This document shows, one piece after another, positions 42,564 through 51,808 of a stretch of 64,000 nucleotides of DNA (the stretch's first letter is position 1; the number at the start of each line of letters is the position of its first letter). This DNA comes from Hymenobacter metallilatus. Lineage in GTDB: Bacteria; Bacteroidota; Bacteroidia; Cytophagales; Hymenobacteraceae. The stretch covers positions 124,001 through 188,000 of the forward strand of contig NZ_RWIS01000003.1 of NCBI RefSeq assembly GCF_003944705.1. The letters run 5' to 3'. A model generated the notes under the pieces. The model searched no databases, was not told the origin of the DNA, and worked only from the letters and a program-made list of their open reading frames with translations. The translations under genes were made by a program, and so were the position numbers.

Positions 42564-42977
42564 TCAAGCCAGCTTCTTATACAGGCGGCACAAGTTGTGG
42601 GTGCTGTGCGTGGTAAACTCCACCCGGTCCATGATACGGTTGACCAGCATCATGCCTACCCCGCCTTTCTTCCCGATGCGCACATACTCCTGCAAATCGG
42701 GCTCCTGGTAGCTGGAAGGCGAATACGAGGTGAGGTTGTGGTCTTCTATTTCGATACCAAACTCGTGGTTTTGCAACTGTACCCGTACATCCAGAAACTG
42801 CGACTCATCCTCCCCGTTGCCGTGAATAATCAGGTTGGCCACTACCTCATCCACGGCCAGCACAATCTGGTTAATGACCAAGCTGGAAAGGGCGTGACTA
42901 GTTAAAAAGTCGCTCACGAAGTCGCGCACCACCTTCAGGTTGCGGCGTGTGCAGCTAATTCGGATTGCGTGTTTCAT
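42564..42977 (-). CDS. RsbW-like anti-sigma/serine-kinase (HATPase_c)
   Basis: The 137-residue protein is a stand-alone GHKL ATPase. The N-box NQIVLAVDEVVANLIIHGNG, a modified G1 box (EIEDHN) and GKKGGVGMMLVNRIMD are visible. It should phosphorylate the STAS protein encoded just upstream and bind a target, as RsbW/SpoIIAB do. A sigma factor or other target is not encoded nearby. It is the last gene of the PP2C-STAS-HATPase operon. Confidence 0.92.
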   Translation of the reverse strand: MKHAIRISCTRRNLKVVRDFVSDFLTSHALSSLVINQIVLAVDEVVANLIIHGNGEDESQFLDVRVQLQNHEFGIEIEDHNLTSYSPSSYQEPDLQEYVRIGKKGGVGMMLVNRIMDRVEFTTHSTHNLCRLYKKLA

Positions 42978-43003
42978 TCTTCGGGTTTCCGCGTGCGGGG
43001 CTA

Positions 43004-43333
43004 TCAGATGGCTTCGGCTTCAGCTTCCGACGGTACAATTGTCATCAGTGAATCCAAGCCCAGAATTTCAAACACGTTATGCACCTTCTCCTGCATGTTG
43101 AAGAACACCAGCTTCACGCCGGCATCCTGGAAGCTTTGCAGGTGCGAGATGAATACACCCAGCCCGGCCGAAGAAATATAGTGGAGCTGGCGGCAGTCAA
43201 TTAATACTTTCTGGTTGCGCAGGATTTCCGGCTTGCTCAATTCCGTATCCAGCAGGACCGATGAACTGGCATCCAGTTCTCCATCCAGGCTCAGCGTAAG
43301 AGTACTTTCGGTAGCGTGTTGTGTTATTTTCAT
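43004..43333 (-). CDS. STAS-domain anti-anti-sigma factor, RsbV-like
   Basis: The 109-residue protein is a single STAS domain. The first strand is STLTLSLDGELDASSS, and the phosphorylatable Ser sits in YISSAGLGVFISHLQSF. It lacks extra domains. In the partner-switching scheme the unphosphorylated form binds the kinase and releases its target, and the phosphatase encoded upstream restores it. Its start follows the phosphatase gene by 14 bases. Confidence 0.95.
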   Translation of the reverse strand: MKITQHATESTLTLSLDGELDASSSVLLDTELSKPEILRNQKVLIDCRQLHYISSAGLGVFISHLQSFQDAGVKLVFFNMQEKVHNVFEILGLDSLMTIVPSEAEAEAI

Positions 43334-43347
43334 AGCTCGGTGCTACG

Positions 43348-45441
43348 TTAAAGCCCTGCTTCGGGTTGGGAAGCCTTGAATTTAATTACCAGCAGCGTCT
43401 GGTCATCGTGCATGGGCTGGCCCTTACTGAACTCCATCAGGTCGGCCAGAATCTGCTCCTTGATTTGCTCGGCATCCAGGTAGTAAGTCCGCTCCAGCAT
43501 CTGTTGCAGGCGCTCCTCGCCGTATTCCTCCTGGGCCCCGTTACGCGCTTCCACAATGCCGTCGGTGTAAATCACCATTACGTCGCTGGGGTTGTAGTCG
43601 TAGAACTGGTTTTTGATGTGCTTCTCGTAGGTATCGTTCCGGATGATACCCAGCCCCAGTCCGGCCGTGCGGAAGTAGGATACCTCCTCTTTAATAGAGT
43701 GGTAGTACAGCGTGTGGCAGTGGCCGGCCCGGGCAAATACGAAACCGCCGTGCTCGTAGTCGATGATGTAGAGCGAGGCCGTAATGAAGGCTGATTTTTC
43801 GAGGCAGCGGGCCAGGGCGTTGTTCGCCTGGGCCATAAACTTGCTGGGTACCGGAAACTTCTCCCGCTCGTTGCGGGCCAGCGGGTTCTCCTGCATCAGA
43901 GCATGAAAAATTCCCTTCATCTGGGCCACGTGGAAGGCCGCCGTAACGCCCTTGCCCGATACGTCGCCGATGAGCACGGCCAGGCGGCGGCCCGGCAAAT
44001 GCAGGAAGTCGTAAAAATCACCTCCCACCTCCGTAGCAGCCAGGGCGTGGGAGCTGATTTCAAACCAGTTGTCAATGGGCAGGTTCTTCGGAATCAGGCT
44101 GTCCTGTACGGCCGAGGCTATTTTGAGCTCATCCTGCACCCGCTGCGTGTGCATGGAGGCCTGCACCAGCTGCAGGTTCTCGATGCTCAGCACCGTCTGG
44201 CTGGCGAAGGTTTGCAGGATGCTCAGGTTTTCCCGGTCGAAGCCCTGGGGGTGCTCCTTAAGCATGTACACGCTGCCGTACTGGTTTTTGCTGGAGTGCA
44301 GGGGCATCACAATCAAAGAGCCAAACGGCAACTCCAGCCCCCGGAAGCCGGCGCTGTTGTACAAGTCGTTGTTGATGTACTCAATGTGGGTGAGGTTGTA
44401 GTCGGCCAGCAGGTTACGCACAGCCTGAGCTTGCTCCGGCCGGATGTGCTGATACAGGGGCTGACCTTCTTCGGGGCTGGCAACATCCAGCCAGGCTGCA
44501 TCGGCTCCTACCGTCTGGATGGCTGAATCAAAGAACATACGGTACACCTCGTCCGTCGTCTGGCCGCGCTGAATCAGTTGGGTAAGGCGCTGCAGACTCA
44601 GAATTTCCTCGCGCTTCTGCTCAAATACCCCGGCCGTGGGCAGGTTAAAGAGCGTGACCAGCAACCCCATTATGGCGTAGAAGCCGGCAAAAAAAGCGTT
44701 TAGGATAAGGAACGTATGCTGAGTAGGAGGGGCTATCAGCTGCGGGTCCTGTTGCGTCTGAAGGAAATAGGCCGTAAAGGCCCCCATAGCCAGAATAATA
44801 GCCAACTGCAGCAGTACGGCTTCTATTTTCTGGCGGCGGTTCAGGTAGGCAACCCACTTCTGGTGGCTGCTGATATATGCCCCAAAAGCTGCCAGTGCCC
44901 CCAGAATGGCCGTGTTAAAACCCCAGGTAGGCGTGGGGGCAAACAGATGAACCAGGAGGGTAAGGCCCAGTAATACCTCAAACCACACCCACTGCCGACG
45001 TAGCGTGGCCGACGACCGAAACAGCACCAAGGAGCGCCAGGCGTAGTTGGTGCGCGCCAGCAGTACTACAAACAAGCCTACGTTTACGGTGTACACAACC
45101 GAAAACAGAACCGAGCGGGTTTCGGGCAGGGTAGTAGCAATGAGTTGCTGCAGCAGATGCAGCCCGGCACACACGGTAGCCAACAGGCCCGGCCCCAGCA
45201 CCAGCCGCCGCAGCAGGCCCACAAAATCGAGGCCCCGCAACCGGTCGGGCGTATTTCGCTCATGAATAAACACGGCCGCCGTAAACAGGGCCTGCAGTAC
45301 CAGAATAGGCCAGTTGGGTTGCTGGCCACTACGTGGCAGCAGGTAGGGGTGCGCGTACAACAAGGTACAGGCCAGAAGCCCCAACCACGTCAGAAGGCAA
45401 ACCGGGAACAGGAAGAGATGTAGCTTCCGAAGAAATGACAT
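43348..45441 (-). CDS. Membrane GAF-PP2C phosphatase, RsbU/SpoIIE-type
   Basis: The 697-residue protein has about eight transmembrane helices (1-260), a GAF-like domain (about 290-440) and a SpoIIE/PP2C phosphatase domain (about 465-690). The phosphatase has GGDFYDF, VLIGDVSGKGVTAAFHV and MVIYTDGIVEARN with its metal-binding Asp residues. It should dephosphorylate the STAS protein in response to a membrane or cytoplasmic cue. The helical N-terminus may itself be the sensor. A near-promoter TATCTTGC lies on the minus strand around 45497. Confidence 0.93.
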   Translation of the reverse strand: MSFLRKLHLFLFPVCLLTWLGLLACTLLYAHPYLLPRSGQQPNWPILVLQALFTAAVFIHERNTPDRLRGLDFVGLLRRLVLGPGLLATVCAGLHLLQQLIATTLPETRSVLFSVVYTVNVGLFVVLLARTNYAWRSLVLFRSSATLRRQWVWFEVLLGLTLLVHLFAPTPTWGFNTAILGALAAFGAYISSHQKWVAYLNRRQKIEAVLLQLAIILAMGAFTAYFLQTQQDPQLIAPPTQHTFLILNAFFAGFYAIMGLLVTLFNLPTAGVFEQKREEILSLQRLTQLIQRGQTTDEVYRMFFDSAIQTVGADAAWLDVASPEEGQPLYQHIRPEQAQAVRNLLADYNLTHIEYINNDLYNSAGFRGLELPFGSLIVMPLHSSKNQYGSVYMLKEHPQGFDRENLSILQTFASQTVLSIENLQLVQASMHTQRVQDELKIASAVQDSLIPKNLPIDNWFEISSHALAATEVGGDFYDFLHLPGRRLAVLIGDVSGKGVTAAFHVAQMKGIFHALMQENPLARNEREKFPVPSKFMAQANNALARCLEKSAFITASLYIIDYEHGGFVFARAGHCHTLYYHSIKEEVSYFRTAGLGLGIIRNDTYEKHIKNQFYDYNPSDVMVIYTDGIVEARNGAQEEYGEERLQQMLERTYYLDAEQIKEQILADLMEFSKGQPMHDDQTLLVIKFKASQPEAGL

Positions 45442-45560
45442 GCAGTAATCCTACTGAAAAAAGGCAGAGCAGGCGCTAAATAGAGGAGCAAGATACAGGC
45501 TGCACCGGAAATGTGGGCCAGCCTGCTGCCGGGTAATAATGGCTACCTACGGATAGGAGC

Positions 45561-45594
45561 AAAAAAAAGCCGACGGCCGGAAAAGGCCGTCGGC
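45561..45594 (-). terminator. Terminator of guaB
   Basis: GCCGACGGCC (45569-45578) and GGCCGTCGGC (45585-45594) form a stem followed on the minus strand by a run of eight Ts. Confidence 0.9.
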
Positions 45595-45644
45595 AAATAC
45601 ACAGGAAATAAGCGGAATGCTTCAGGAAAAATCCGGCCTGGCTA

Positions 45645-47141
<1,497 letters not shown>

Positions 47142-47152
47142 TTATTGCCAGG

Positions 47153-47160
47153 CAAATCTA
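47153..47160 (-). promoter_or_regulatory. Promoter -7 box (TAGATTTG) of guaB
   Basis: This perfect TAnnTTTG match on the minus strand lies 36 bases from the guaB ATG. Confidence 0.6.
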
Positions 47161-47270
47161 CGGCGAAATATTGGGTTTCCGCTTTTTGGCCTACCTATTT
47201 CCGGTGAAAGGGGCGAAGTACCGGCCGCTGCCGGCGGCCCTCCCGGGATATGGCCGGCGGTGAATAGCGC

Positions 47271-47300
47271 CAAAAAGGCCCCCGGAATTTCCGGGAGCCT
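47271..47300 (-). terminator. Terminator-like hairpin upstream of guaB promoter
   Basis: AGGCTCCCGG/CCGGGGGCCT (one bulge) is followed on the minus strand by TTTTT. It lies upstream of the guaB promoter, so it would end a transcript starting further upstream on the minus strand, for which no gene is visible. Confidence 0.5.
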
Positions 47301-47450
47301 CTCGGACTGAGGGGAGCGGAGCATAGAGCGGGCAACACTACTGCCCCGCACATGAACGGTGCATGAAGCCGCCACCACACGGCCACAGCGCCCATGGCCG
47401 GGCCATACCCCGTGCGCCGGCCAAAACCCCAACACGGCTTTTGCGGTTAC

Positions 47451-47489
47451 ACCAGCCAGCCGCAGCGTGTGCGGCTGGCTGGTTATTTC
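47451..47489. repeat. Perfect 14-base hairpin in leader of SDR gene
   Basis: ACCAGCCAGCCGCA (47451-47464) and its complement (47470-47483) enclose a 5-base loop, 29 bases before the SDR start. There is a short T-rich tail. It may act as an attenuator or as the end of an unseen transcript. Confidence 0.6.
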
Positions 47490-47512
47490 CATATTCCCCT
47501 CGAACAACTTCC

Positions 47513-48358
47513 ATGGCAACTTCCAAAATCTGGTTTATTACCGGTGTCAGCACCGGTTTCGGCAAAGAGCTGGCCGACTATTGTCTGGCCCAGGGCGACT
47601 CCGTAGCCGCCACTTTCCGTAAGCAGGAGCAGGCTGATGAATTCACGAAGAAAGACGGTAACCGGGCCCGTGGCTTCGTGTGCGACGTAGTGCATGAGCA
47701 GCAGGTGCAGCAGGCCGTACAAGGGGCTATCCAATTTTTCGGCCGCCTTGATGTGGTCGTAAACAACGCTGGCTACGGCTCCCTGGGCAGCATCGAGGAA
47801 ATTGGTGAGGCTGAGGTGCAGCGCCAGTTCGACGTGAATGTATTCGGACCGCTGCGGGTGCTGCGGGCGGTATTGCCCCACCTGCGGGAGCAGAAAAGCG
47901 GGCATGTGCTCAACATCACCAGCATTGGGGGGCTGAAAACCTTCCCTGGCGTGGGTGTATACAATGCCAGCAAGTTTGCGCTGGAGGCTATTGGCGAAAG
48001 TCTGGCCCAGCAGGTGGCGCCGCTCGGTATTAAGGTAACCAACATTGAGCCCAGCGGCTTCCGCACCGAGTGGGCCGGTAGCTCGGCCACGTACGTGGAT
48101 ACCAACATTGAGGACTACCGCTCTACCGTGGGCGAGAACCTGAAAGGTATTCAGGGTTACAGCGGCCGCCAGCCCGGCGACCCGCAGCGGGCCGCCAAAA
48201 TTATGTTTGAGGTAGTGCGGCAGGAAAACCCGCCCCTGCATTTGCCTTTGGGCAAAGCGGCCGTAAAAGGGGCCCGCGACAAGTTTACGAGCCTGGTACA
48301 GGAGCTGGCCCAGGTAGCCGACCTCGGCGACTCGGCCGATTACCCGGCTGGTGAATAA
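47513..48358 (+). CDS. SDR-family oxidoreductase
   Basis: The protein is 281 residues from the ATG at 47513 (MATSKIWFITGVSTGFGKEL). The cofactor motif TGVSTGFG, NNAGYG, the catalytic Ser in ITSIGG and YNASK are present. Many proteins with this layout are NADP-dependent short-chain dehydrogenases or reductases of unknown substrate. The frame is open upstream to 47363, but that part overlaps the leader hairpin and is not conserved. It stands alone with a hairpin after it. Confidence 0.9.
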   Translation: MATSKIWFITGVSTGFGKELADYCLAQGDSVAATFRKQEQADEFTKKDGNRARGFVCDVVHEQQVQQAVQGAIQFFGRLDVVVNNAGYGSLGSIEEIGEAEVQRQFDVNVFGPLRVLRAVLPHLREQKSGHVLNITSIGGLKTFPGVGVYNASKFALEAIGESLAQQVAPLGIKVTNIEPSGFRTEWAGSSATYVDTNIEDYRSTVGENLKGIQGYSGRQPGDPQRAAKIMFEVVRQENPPLHLPLGKAAVKGARDKFTSLVQELAQVADLGDSADYPAGE

Positions 48359-48375
48359 ACAGAATTTCAGAACGT

Positions 48376-48411
48376 CATCAGGCCACTGTCCTTCGGGTTA
48401 GTGGCCTGATG
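48376..48411 (+). terminator. Hairpin after the SDR gene
   Basis: CATCAGGCCACT and its complement form a 12-base stem 18 bases after the stop. There is little T-run, so termination is not certain. Confidence 0.55.
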
Positions 48412-48713
48412 CGGTTATCCAGGGTATGGGAGGTTGCGGAAGGATATGCTCGCCTCCTGGCGGGGGGCGTAGCCCGCAGCTGGATACGCCGCACCGTCTT
48501 GCTAACGAACCGGACCACGGAAGCTACGAGCTGCAGGCCGCGCTATAGGGCGCCAAAAACCGTTATATAGAAATACAGAAGATTGTTTTTTTATAGAAAG
48601 CAGGGGCCTGATTGTCTGAATGTTGGCGGGCGGGCAGTAAATTAGTGCGCTCTTTCCGAGCCTGTATTAATTTTTACTGTTCACGTCCTTCATTTCACTT
48701 CTTTATTCTGCCC
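48412..48713. other. Gap without recognised gene
   Basis: About 300 bases between the SDR terminator and the next gene. It contains a T-rich stretch near 48585-48600 but no promoter box of the TAnnTTTG form, no RNA and no repeat that I can support. Confidence 0.45.
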
Positions 48714-49919
48714 ATGCGGATACCTTTTACCCTCTCAGTAGCGGCCACGCTGCTAGCCCTGCCCGGCCTAGCGCAAAGCATCGAGTCGCAAAAAATCAGC
48801 TTTGAGTACGTTCGGCTACCTCTAGTGCCCCTGTCCGGCAGCGTCCATACGTACCACGCGGAAGTAGTAACCCGCTACCAGGACGCCATTGCCCAGCAGA
48901 AGGCCGCCCATGCTGCGGCCGTTACGACGGCCGAAACCAAGGCGGCCGAAGCCAAAAAAGAGTACAAAGCCCAATCATTCGGCGCAAAAGCCTTCAACAA
49001 AATTGTACTGGACGAAGGCAAGCCCAAGGATGCGGTGCTGCCCGCCGCCGACTATACCCCGCAGGTGTTCGACACGCAAACGCTGGCCACCACCTACGTT
49101 ACAGTAAGTGGCCTGCAGCGGACCCCGGGCCCTGACGCCGACCTTCAGGTAGTAGTAGGCCTCGACGGATTTACCCAAGGCGAGATTGTGCAGCAGGCCA
49201 TCCAGGGTAGCCAGATGAAAATTGGCGGTGTGGCTACCGGTGACGGTATCAAGCATGCCTATCAGGTGTCGTATAAGTCGCCGCTGAGCGTGAAGGTAAC
49301 GGCCAAAGACGGCACAGTGCTGCTGGAGGAGCAGCTGGAAGCCTCTACCGCCTACCGCAAAGCCAGCACCGAGGCTTTTGCCACCGAGGCCGGCCTGGCC
49401 AAGTACTGGCAGGCTAACCAGATGGTGTTTATGCGCAAGCTGGACGACGACCTGATGAAGGAGAATATGAAGCTGGTGGCCGAGCTGCTGGATAGCCGGC
49501 TGGGCCAGCGCACCCTCACCCGCAGTACCAGGGTGGTAGTGGTTACCGACAAGAATATTAACTACGACGAGTTTCCGCAAGCCTACGAAAAGGCTGTAAT
49601 GGGTTACAAGCTACTGGCTCAGCCCAACCGCTCGGCCGATGCCGCCAAGCAGATGCAGGAAGCCTTGGCTTTATGGAATAAAGCCCTGGCCGAGTCGAAT
49701 CCCAAGGACAAAAAAGCCCGCATCGATGCCAAAGTAACGGCTGCTACGTTGCTGAATGCTGCGGAGGCCAACCTCTGGCTTAACAACTTCGATGAGGCCG
49801 AGCGGCTGCTGGTAAAGCTGAAGTTGCTGGATATTTCGCGCTATACCGAGGCCGCCAAGGAGCTGGACGTACTTCTGCAGGACCAGCGCACCCGCTACCT
49901 GGCCAATCATAAAGGGTAA
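48714..49919 (+). CDS. Exported hypothetical protein with helical C-terminus
   Basis: The protein is 401 residues from the ATG at 48714, where a signal peptide starts (MRIPFTLSVAATLLALPGLAQ). A helical AAH/AETKAAEAKKEYKAQ region (about 55-90) is followed by a beta-rich part (about 110-220). The C-terminal third is helical with TPR-like spacing (AAKQMQEALALWNKALAESNP, NNFDEAERLLVKLKLLD). It is probably periplasmic. No function is recognised. The longer frame from 48612 would place the signal peptide internally and is rejected. Confidence 0.78.
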   Translation: MRIPFTLSVAATLLALPGLAQSIESQKISFEYVRLPLVPLSGSVHTYHAEVVTRYQDAIAQQKAAHAAAVTTAETKAAEAKKEYKAQSFGAKAFNKIVLDEGKPKDAVLPAADYTPQVFDTQTLATTYVTVSGLQRTPGPDADLQVVVGLDGFTQGEIVQQAIQGSQMKIGGVATGDGIKHAYQVSYKSPLSVKVTAKDGTVLLEEQLEASTAYRKASTEAFATEAGLAKYWQANQMVFMRKLDDDLMKENMKLVAELLDSRLGQRTLTRSTRVVVVTDKNINYDEFPQAYEKAVMGYKLLAQPNRSADAAKQMQEALALWNKALAESNPKDKKARIDAKVTAATLLNAAEANLWLNNFDEAERLLVKLKLLDISRYTEAAKELDVLLQDQRTRYLANHKG

Positions 49920-49921
49920 GT

Positions 49922-49991
49922 CCTGTTACTCTACCACCAACGGGGCCCGCTACTGCGCAGTAGCGGGCCCCGTTGGTGGTAGAGTAACAGG
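49922..49991. terminator. Perfect 70-bp palindrome as bidirectional terminator
   Basis: Two 35-base arms (49922-49956 and 49957-49991) are exact complements with no loop. It lies between convergent genes, three bases after one stop codon and 10 bases before the other. The perfect symmetry is unusual for a normal terminator. Confidence 0.9.
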
Positions 49992-50001
49992 GGCTAAGAG
50001 C

Positions 50002-50664
50002 TTAAAATTGCGTGCCGACGCTTAATTGCAGCTCCCGAACCCGAAATTCGGACTGGCTCACAACCGGGTTGCCGCGGTAGGTGCTCACAATGCGCGAAGC
50101 CTCCGGAATTTGCACGTTGTACGGCGTATCCGAGGCGGTCAGGGAGAGTAGCAGCCGGTTGTTGGTGAAGTATAAGCCGGGCTGAACGAACGTATAGCTG
50201 TAGCCTTTCTGGCTCAGATTGATCATCTGGCCCACCGAAATGCCAGGCATCAGATGGCCATTTTCACCCAGCCGGATGTGGTAGTGCAGGCCCCAGTCGA
50301 CGCGGGCACGGGTGAGCAGGCGGCTGATATGCTCCTGAGAATAGAAGGTAATACCCGTAGCCGGATAGCTCTCGGTATAGCCGGTTTTGAAATTCAGCAG
50401 TTGCATGTCTAAGCCTACTGTGCCCGACATAAGCAGCCGGTTGGCCAAAGGCTTAAACGCTTTTACGTCGGCAAAGCCCGAAAATGTGTCGCGCAGCTCC
50501 GGCTGCGTTTCTGAGTAGCCACTGTACGAGGTAGAACGGAACTGACTGATTTTCGGTCCGGCCTCAAAATAGAACTGCCACTTATTGGTTTGCTGAGCGG
50601 CAGCAGACTGCGCCAGACCCAGGGCAGAGGCCAGCAGAACGGTTGTGGTAAATAAGTGCTTCAT
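50002..50664 (-). CDS. Predicted outer-membrane beta-barrel protein (PorT/porin-like)
   Basis: The protein is 220 residues from the ATG at 50664 (MKHLFTTTVLLASALGLAQSAAAQ, signal peptide). The mature part is built of short amphipathic strands: NKWQFYFEAGPKISQF, NRLLMSGTVGLDMQLL, RVDWGLHYHIRLGENG and the final RVRELQLSVGTQF. It looks like an 8-strand barrel of the OMP_b-brl type. No partner is apparent. The MLPV start four codons upstream (50676) is less likely. Confidence 0.75.
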   Translation of the reverse strand: MKHLFTTTVLLASALGLAQSAAAQQTNKWQFYFEAGPKISQFRSTSYSGYSETQPELRDTFSGFADVKAFKPLANRLLMSGTVGLDMQLLNFKTGYTESYPATGITFYSQEHISRLLTRARVDWGLHYHIRLGENGHLMPGISVGQMINLSQKGYSYTFVQPGLYFTNNRLLLSLTASDTPYNVQIPEASRIVSTYRGNPVVSQSEFRVRELQLSVGTQF

Positions 50665-50887
50665 AACAGGCAACATGGATATAGGTGGATGTTGATCCTC
50701 CCAAAACCAAGGATAATGCCAGAATGCAGCGGGTTTCAGTTTTTAGCAAAAAAGTTCCCGGGCCTGCCTGTAAGCCGGTAGAATTTGCCTTATCGGCCGC
50801 AACAGGCGCTTCACAATTCCACCTGCCCACAAAACCGCACCTGACTGTGCCAAAGTATGAACATGGCCCGAGGCAATAGGCAAGCAA

Positions 50888-51670
50888 TTAAGGCCGGATA
50901 CTTGGCTGCGTGCGGCGCCAGTCAGGATGAAAGCACAGGCTGATCTGCATGTTCTCATTCAGTTCTGGCCGACTGTCCTGGGGCAGCTGGACAAACTGGT
51001 TGAGGTAGCCAATTTCTACTGACGAGGCAGTGCTGATCTGGTAGCCTATTCCAACGTAAGCGCGGTTTTGTTGGAACAGTCTTCCCTTGGCCTGCTGCCC
51101 GAATCCCAGAAAAATTTCATCAGCAACCACGGCAAAGGGTACCCCACTGGTCAACTCCCGGCCTAACAGAGGTATAGCCAGCCGCAGCTGGTAGCGCAGC
51201 CGGTTCAGGTAAGTAAAATCCTGGTCGGGCTGCAGCCGTACCCAGCGCTGCTCCAGGCGGTAGCGTTGCTGCAGCTGTACCCGGTTCTTGGCATCGCGCA
51301 GCTGCAGCTGCTGATATAGTCGGTGCTCCGGCCCGCTGGCTCCGGGGTAGTGGTCCTCGGCCACATCCTGGGAGTAGGCATAGCCACCGGTCAGCAGCAG
51401 ATTATCGGAGAAGTAGTAGTTGGCGCCACCCCGGAATACGTTTTGGTAGCCCAGCTCGGAGGTGCGCGTGCGTAGCACCTGTACTTCCGTGTGCAGGCCC
51501 CACCGTTTACTCAGGCGGGCGTCGCTCAGGAACATAAGCCAGGTGTTCTGGCGGATAGAAGCGGAAGATGAAGGGGCAAACTGCTGGGCCACGCCCGGGT
51601 GTAGCAACAGCAACATCAGGCCCGCCAGCAGCCCTAATCCCCGGGAAGTGAGGCGGGTAGAGTGCTGCAT
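50888..51670 (-). CDS. DUF2490 outer-membrane protein
   Basis: The 260-residue protein has a signal peptide (GLLAGLMLLLLHPGVAQ). DUF2490 is clear: NTWLMFLSDARLSKRWGLHTEVQVLR, YYFSDNLLLTGGYAYSQ, RVQLQQRYRLEQRW, FTYLNRLRYQLRLAIPL and the ENMQISLCFHPDWR end. The family forms barrels in the outer membrane with no known ligand. It follows a 138-base gap to hrpB and is probably expressed on its own. Confidence 0.9.
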   Translation of the reverse strand: MQHSTRLTSRGLGLLAGLMLLLLHPGVAQQFAPSSSASIRQNTWLMFLSDARLSKRWGLHTEVQVLRTRTSELGYQNVFRGGANYYFSDNLLLTGGYAYSQDVAEDHYPGASGPEHRLYQQLQLRDAKNRVQLQQRYRLEQRWVRLQPDQDFTYLNRLRYQLRLAIPLLGRELTSGVPFAVVADEIFLGFGQQAKGRLFQQNRAYVGIGYQISTASSVEIGYLNQFVQLPQDSRPELNENMQISLCFHPDWRRTQPSIRP

Positions 51671-51808
51671 AGGGTAATGTTACCGAATTGTTTCCTGTGT
51701 TACCTAATTGTTAATGTTAAGTTTTTGACGACTCTCGGTGAATAGCCCGAATCAGCAGGTAAAAGCCTGGCTCAGGGCGTAGCCGGCTTGAATGTAGCCC
51801 GTCCGTTG

